NCBI RefSeq assembly: GCF_025399195.1
Contig: NW_026252113.1
Coordinates: 1-64,000, forward strand
Reading direction: 5' to 3'
Origin: Umbelopsis ramanniana AG
Taxonomy: Eukaryota > Mucoromycota > Umbelopsidomycetes > Umbelopsidales > Umbelopsidaceae
Length of the DNA: 64,000 nucleotides
Shown: in pieces, positions 58,897 to 64,000 of the stretch
How positions within the stretch are numbered: the stretch's first letter is position 1
Layout: the number at the start of each line of letters is the position of its first letter
Notes under the pieces: generated by a model
What the model saw: the letters and a program-made list of their open reading frames with translations, nothing else
Databases searched by the model: none
Told to the model about the DNA's origin: nothing
Program-made: the position numbers and the translations under genes

Positions 58897-61204
58897 ATGT
58901 CAGCCGCTAAAATGGACGTTGCACAGTCAACAGAGCATATGATCGGATCCTCCAGTATGAATCCAGTTCGTTTGGATAGTAAAGACCATTTTCTACATCA
59001 GAACAGTACTTCTATCGAAGAGGACGCCGGAGACATTGTCGCTAATAACCTGGCCAACCAATTGGCTTCGCAGTTCGCCCGTTACGAATTGACTCAACCT
59101 CCCCCTTATTACAGCACCGATAACTATACTATGCAAGCCACAAGCGATGTCATAGATCGCTCGGCCCACCACGATGTGGAAAAAGTCATTGAAGTTGCTC
59201 CCAATGGCCGGTACGCCCGGTTGAACACGCTTCTTGGAAAAGGTGCCTACAAGATTGTATATAAAGGCATAGATCGAGAAGAAGGCTACGAAGTGGCATG
59301 GAACATCTTTTCTCAGGTAGGCATGGACATGGATGGAGGCTCTTTTTCACACCTTTTTGCTCATTCTCTCTATGTTTGATAGCCAGCAACCACCGACTAT
59401 GGAGAATTAAGCCATGAGATTGAAATTTTAAAGTCAGTACGACACCCCAACATCATCGCCTTTCATGACGCTTGGTCTACCAATAACGAATTTGTCTTCA
59501 TCACGGAACTGATGACCTCTGGAACCCTTCGTGACTATATCCGCAAACTCTCACTCCCCAACATTAAGGTCGTCAAGCGTTGGTCACGGCAGATTCTCAA
59601 AGGTCTGGTTTACCTTCACGGCCATGAGCCTCCTATCATCCACCGCGACATCAAATGCGACAACATCTTCATTAATGGTGCTCATGGAGAAGTTAAGATT
59701 GGTGATCTTGGTACCGCCCAGGAAAATTCTCCCTTAATCAGTTCTGCCAAACGATATACAGTGATTGGAACTCCCGAATTCATGGCGCCGGAAATGTATG
59801 AAGAGAAAGGATACAGTGAGAAGGTCGACATCTATGCTTTTGGCATGTGTTTGTTGGAGATGGTGACTGGAGAGTATCCTTATGGAGAATGCAAGAATGC
59901 TGCGCAGATTTACAAGAAAGTCATTCAGGTAAGTGCCGCCACCACTTGCTGATTCGTTTTGGGAGGTTCTTATCACTAAAACGTTGGGTCGTTTAGAATA
60001 TCAAGCCGGAGTGTCTGTCAAAAGTCCAAGACGAGGAAGTGCTGGCTTTAATAAATAGCTGTCTTTCACCTGAGAATGAAAGGTAATGCTGTGCTGCAGG
60101 TCCAGGATTTTGAAATTCAGATCTTACTAATCTCCCTATCTTGGTAGAATGTCGGCTCAAGAAATCTTGGAACACTCATTCTTAGCTGTTGAACCAGAAG
60201 TTGTCCTTGTTGCTACGGACAGTACCAAGAAGCACCTGCACATGTTGGTTGTTTTCAAGGGCATGGAAAAGTTGTCGGTTAAATTCGAGTTCAATGCTGT
60301 AAGACATCGTTTTTCATCCCCCGCATCATCTTGAAAATATGAGGCGTGACTAATTTTCCACCGTGTAATTCAGGACACTGACACTGCGGATGAAGTTGTT
60401 TCCGAAATGGTAGGCTAGACCAGATACATGCTTGGTCATCGCTCAATAAATGGTATCTAACTGAACCTTCTCTATAGATCGAAGAACAAGTTTTGCCTCA
60501 ACGGTATCAACAATTAATCACTGGCGAAATTAATCGAATCTTGCGTGATATGACCAAGGATTCCGGTAGTCAGCAAAACGATACGGCAAGACTGGTATGG
60601 AGACGTGAATATGATTACCAATCTGAATTGGAACAAACCCGACTGGAGACTTTGAAAGCCGAGGAGAGAGCCTTGGAAGCTCAAAAGCGGTGTGAGGAAT
60701 TAGAACTGCAAGCTAGCATTGCTGAAGAGAAATTTTCTGATACGGTGCGCAAGATGACGGCCGTCGAAGTAGAAGAACAAATAGAAAGTCCTCAAGATAC
60801 CACCAGGTCTACTCACGCCGCCTTGATGGAGCATGTGCTTTCCAGTAAGTCGATACCATTGTGGTTGCGAGAAATGCCACCAGCATGCTCACTCACCCGC
60901 TGTTGTCATTGTAGAATATGAAGATGATGAGGATATCCAAGGTCTTGTGCTGGATGCGGCAGCCGCGACCAATCGTGGAAGGGATAAAGCCACAGAGTGG
61001 GTTCACAAACTTCATGATCAGGACATTCTGACGGTCGGCGATCTGCGCGGTCTTTATGATGAAGATTGGGCCGGTTTAGGTTTGACGGTATTTGCGTTGA
61101 GAGCTCTTAAGAACACTCTCAAAGGAAAGAGACCCTCTATGCGTAGCAATAGTATATCCGATATAGATGGACCTGGGAGTGTGGAAGATGTTCAATCTGT
61201 TTAA
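58897..61204 (+). CDS. WNK-family protein kinase with PF2 and SAM domains
   Basis: Seven exons: 58897-59316, 59383-59928, 59997-60082, 60148-60298, 60374-60409, 60478-60844, 60915-61204. They sum to 1896 nt, 631 aa. The kinase domain (about 108-370) has the WNK hallmarks. The beta-3 lysine is missing (YEVAWNIF), a lysine sits in the glycine loop instead ([11 protein letters not shown]), and DLG replaces DFG (KIGDLGTA). [10 protein letters not shown] and GTPEFMAPE are intact, so it should be active. Next comes a PF2/OSR1-C-like domain (about 370-425, [16 protein letters not shown]...[10 protein letters not shown]), which binds RFxV-type peptides. A coiled coil follows (about 455-520), then a C-terminal SAM domain (about 555-605, [22 protein letters not shown]...[10 protein letters not shown]). 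WNKs sense chloride and osmotic stress and regulate ion transport. Budding yeast has none. Confidence 0.9.
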
Positions 61205-61469
61205 TTCATAATTGCTAAATAAATGTGTTTTTTCTTTATACTACTTTTTATGCCCTGATATTCCCAGCATTGAGCCATGATAGGGTAGTTTGTCTCGCAC
61301 TCATGGATTTTAAATTGCAAGAGCGCCATTTGCTGACATGAAGAAAAGGGGGGTGGGGTTTATATACATTGATGACCAAAAAGCCATAGAGGAGATACAT
61401 GAAAGATTTTAAGTCAGTACAAGGGACAAAACAACCATGAATGCCATGGAATTTTGAGCGGTGAGTGAT

Positions 61470-62489
61470 TCATGTGGCGATATTCAATTTGCTTTGACGA
61501 TTCAATAGATCCTGTCTTGTGCCATTGACATTCTGATTATCCCACGGTATCCAAAGACCATGACTGAGGCCAACATAATACCATATGACAATGGATATGA
61601 TGACGATCATCCAAACCGCTGAAAGAAGTGCCATGGCTCGATTCAGAAGATGAAATAATTGAGAGTATGACAACTCCCTTCGGTACTGAGCTTTATGCAG
61701 CGTTCCTCCTAACGCCTTGGTCATCCATGACGATGTCTTAAGGTCGACACTGCTGCAACTACTGCGAACGCTCCCTGCCGATGTCTGCGGGCGGCAGTAA
61801 AAACCCCCTATCCACCAACAAGGAAATAACAGGAAACCAAGTGCAAACAGAGTGACTTGCATGGAATAAAGTGAACCTTCTGCTTGCCAAAAGTAATCGT
61901 CTCGGATACCATCTGAATTTGGCGTTGCTACTGAATCCATGTCATCTGCGTAGGAACGATTATCTTTTGCTGATGAAGCTGACGAGATGGTTGCACAGGT
62001 ATGTTGAAACAATGGCACGGAGTCATCCAATCGATGGTAAGGATTGACGGTTATTTTAGGGTCCAGCATAGGAGTTCTCAGTAACCAGGATCTCGGCCAA
62101 CCCTGCTTTCTTCCAGAAGCCATAGATCTGAACAAAAATTGGTAGTTGATAGGCGCATCTACAGAAAACCGATATCCATGGGGAGTCAGTTTATGAGATG
62201 TTGCGGCGGGGTAGGTCGAGGGTCTAACATGTGCTTGCTGTGGAACATCCAGGTCCAACGCTCGCTGAGCTGCTAGTTTGACAGATGACCTCGACTGGCT
62301 GTGGAAAGGTGCCAAGGTTGCTGTATCGGATACCGCACTACCTCGAAACGCACTGATATTCGACTGCGGTTTAGGAGTAAAAACAAAAAGTTGACTAGCG
62401 TTGGCATCGATGGTTGGTTTATAATTGGGTGTTGAAATACGACTCCCACCAGGCACTGGCGACGCAAATGGATCTAGAAAAGAATCCAT
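61470..62489 (-). CDS. Unknown protein with two transmembrane segments
   Basis: Single exon, 339 aa from the preferred Met (MDSFLDPFASPVPGG). An upstream in-frame ATG at 62561 would add 24 hydrophobic residues; the lack of charges flanking them makes this less likely, though a signal sequence cannot be ruled out. The N-terminal two thirds are Ser/Pro/Thr-rich and probably disordered. Two hydrophobic segments follow: about 216-240 (TLFALGFLLFPCWWIGGFYC) and about 288-310 (LLSAVWMIVIISIVIWYYVGL), separated by a Ser-rich loop with conserved-looking LSYSQLFHLLNRAM. The WW-G-FYCRP motif after the first helix is striking, but I cannot assign a family. It would be an integral membrane protein with a long disordered tail. 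Confidence 0.7.
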   Translation of the reverse strand: MDSFLDPFASPVPGGSRISTPNYKPTIDANASQLFVFTPKPQSNISAFRGSAVSDTATLAPFHSQSRSSVKLAAQRALDLDVPQQAHVRPSTYPAATSHKLTPHGYRFSVDAPINYQFLFRSMASGRKQGWPRSWLLRTPMLDPKITVNPYHRLDDSVPLFQHTCATISSASSAKDNRSYADDMDSVATPNSDGIRDDYFWQAEGSLYSMQVTLFALGFLLFPCWWIGGFYCRPQTSAGSVRSSCSSVDLKTSSWMTKALGGTLHKAQYRRELSYSQLFHLLNRAMALLSAVWMIVIISIVIWYYVGLSHGLWIPWDNQNVNGTRQDLLNRQSKLNIAT

Positions 62490-62805
62490 TGACAGGTAGA
62501 AAATGAAAGGAAAGGAAAAAGAAAAAACAAGAACAGAAACCTTTGATAAACACATTCTCAAACAGCTTTATTGTATCAAGACTTTGTAACAATTCCAATG
62601 AACGGCTTTTTTTTGAGTTATGTAGTCATTCTCCCAGAGATATTCAATTTCAACGTATTCAGTAAGTCAGGAGTGGGCTTCAAAAATCTGAAGTTGCTGA
62701 CCAATGAACATATGGGCCAGCCTTTTCCCCACACTCACGCAAAATAAAAATATTTAAACAGTAAAGACCCAACCGAACCACTTTGTATTCCATACATCCC
62801 GCCTA

Positions 62806-63746
62806 ATGTCATTCCCAGTCGCTATACCTTCGAAGGAGAAACACTTCATGACTCTCCATAAGGAGGGAGGGTTGTACATTCTGCACATGCACAATGCGGA
62901 CAATAGATTCAATTCAGAATTCGTTGCCGCGTTGAACCAGGCCCTGTCGATTGTTGAGGGAGAGTACAACTCTGCTGAAGAGCTGCAGGCCACTGCACTC
63001 GTCACCATTGGAAACGACAAGATTTACTCCAATGGTCTCGACCTCATGCATGCTTTTGCCAATCCCGCCTTTATGGACGGCTATTTGGCCTTATTGAGGC
63101 GTCTTTTGACTTTCTGTATCCCCACTGTCGCTGCTCTCAACGGGTAGGTAGAGCAGAATTACTGAATGGGGTGAAATTTGAATTTGCTAAAATTGAAGTG
63201 TTTTGATGATAGACATGCGTTCGCTGGTGGTTGTATGATGGCATTTGCTCATGGTAAGCATCGTTGTATCACACGTGAAGGATGAGCCATTGGAAACTGA
63301 TGGCATTGTCGTGTCTTATATGATAGATTATCGTGTTATGCGTTCCGACAGAGGATACATTTGTATGGTAAGCCCACAAATTCCCCCCTTTTCTTTTTGA
63401 ACATTAGGATTAAAAGCTTAATTTCCCCATTTAGAATGAGGTGGATCTGCCTGCTCCTCTAGCACCAGGTATGGCGGCTATTCTTCGTGAAAAAATGACT
63501 CCTCATGTCTACCGCGATATGATTCTACAAGGTCACCGCTTTACGGCAAAGGAAGCGTTGGAAACCCACCTTGTGGACGAAATTGCTGAAGCTGACAAGG
63601 TGTTGCCTGCTGCCAAAGCCTTGGCTCTTAAGTGGGCTCCCAAGGCCAAAGCTGGCATTGTGTACAAACAGCTAAAGGATGAAATGTTCACTAATGTAGT
63701 AGCTAAATTATCGATACCCTACCATCGATTAGCACCCAGAATGTAA
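62806..63746 (+). CDS. Crotonase-fold enoyl-CoA isomerase/hydratase-like enzyme
   Basis: Four exons (62806-63143, 63213-63253, 63327-63367, 63435-63746) sum to 732 nt, 243 aa, the usual size of short delta3-delta2-enoyl-CoA isomerases. The oxyanion-hole segments are visible: KIYSNGLDLMHA (first loop) and PTVAALNGHAFAGGCMMAFAHDYRVM (second loop, GHAFAGG). The residue following in NEVDLPAPLAPGM is in the position of the catalytic Glu in the isomerases. The C-terminal helices match ALETHLVDEIA. The sequence is closest in style to plant and fungal peroxisomal ECI-type proteins. The C-terminus is PRM, not a good PTS1, and no clear mitochondrial presequence is seen, so location is open. It probably acts in beta-oxidation of unsaturated fatty acids. 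Confidence 0.88.
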
Positions 63747-64000
63747 GAATAGAATTAAGAAAAAATATAGCGGCCATAAATTGTTTTTATTACCCTATGG
63801 CGCGATGCAGTGGTGAAATAACGCAAGGGCATTTGACCGTCACAGGGCGAAATTGTTACAGGTCCCCGCACCCACGGCTCACTTTATCCATGGTTGTACG
63901 TTGCAAATCCATGGTTCTACCCTCGCACTAAAGCCATGATCGATAAACTCAAATAGTCCACATCTTCACAGTATTCAATATCTATTTGCTTATCTATCCA
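63747..64000. other. 3' flank to the window edge
   Basis: 254 bp after the isomerase stop with no recognisable coding segment. Confidence 0.4.

Overview
The window is nuclear DNA of a filamentous, probably early-diverging (Mucoromycota-like) fungus. The evidence is many short GT-AG introns (mostly 55-90 nt) with CTAAC/CTAAT branch-like motifs, compact gene spacing, fungal gene families (copper-fist regulator, SFH1/SNF5, Jsn1-type PUF protein, PAM16, Spb1) and a WNK kinase, a family that budding yeast lacks. The phylum assignment is inference from gene content. I found no rRNA, tRNA, CRISPR array or intact transposon.

Layout. 1-1025: the decayed 3' part of a mitochondrial Skd3/CLPB-type AAA+ disaggregase gene, then 2.3 kb without a recognisable gene. 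3.3-14.7 kb: secreted acid phosphatase (+), Hsp31/DJ-1 family protein (-), DNA primase small subunit PRI1 (-), glutamate-carboxypeptidase-II-like M28 peptidase (+), OLA1 (-), mitochondrial ribosomal protein mL53 (+) and a Yippee-like zinc protein (-). 15-33 kb: RRM+PUF RNA-binding protein (+), SNF5/SFH1 chromatin remodeller subunit with an extra zinc finger (-), NMD3 (+), an aspartic-protease homologue that looks catalytically dead and frameshifted (-), a short copper-fist regulator (+), LSM1 (-) and SPB1 (+). 32.8-36.7 kb: family-16 methyltransferase, bHLH factor and a lipid-anchored ubiquitin-like protein (all +). 36.7-39.7 kb: gene-poor, with one tentative PH-domain-like gene. 39.7-52.9 kb: two tandem paralogues (1681 and 1626 aa) of a giant single-pass membrane protein of DUF3712/LEA-like type, separated by PAM16. 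54-64 kb: F-box protein, arginyl-tRNA synthetase, a WNK-PF2-SAM kinase, an unknown two-TM protein and an enoyl-CoA isomerase/hydratase-like enzyme.

Exon structures were built by hand from splice signals, and each total was checked for frame. Where the frame fails (the 5' CLPB copy and the aspartic-protease homologue), this is stated.

Most genes are unrelated housekeeping genes, but several head-to-head pairs share short promoters (OLA1/mL53, SNF5/NMD3, LSM1/SPB1). The NMD3 and SPB1 promoters, both for 60S ribosome biogenesis genes, carry the same three sequence elements, one at nearly the same distance from the ATG. The strongest hunting leads are that shared promoter code, the tandem DUF3712-like giants with an internal module duplication and a probable gene-conversion tract, the WNK-PF2-SAM architecture, the pseudo-aspartic protease, and extreme splice structures (a 4-nt microexon in NMD3 and an ATG-only coding exon in PAM16).
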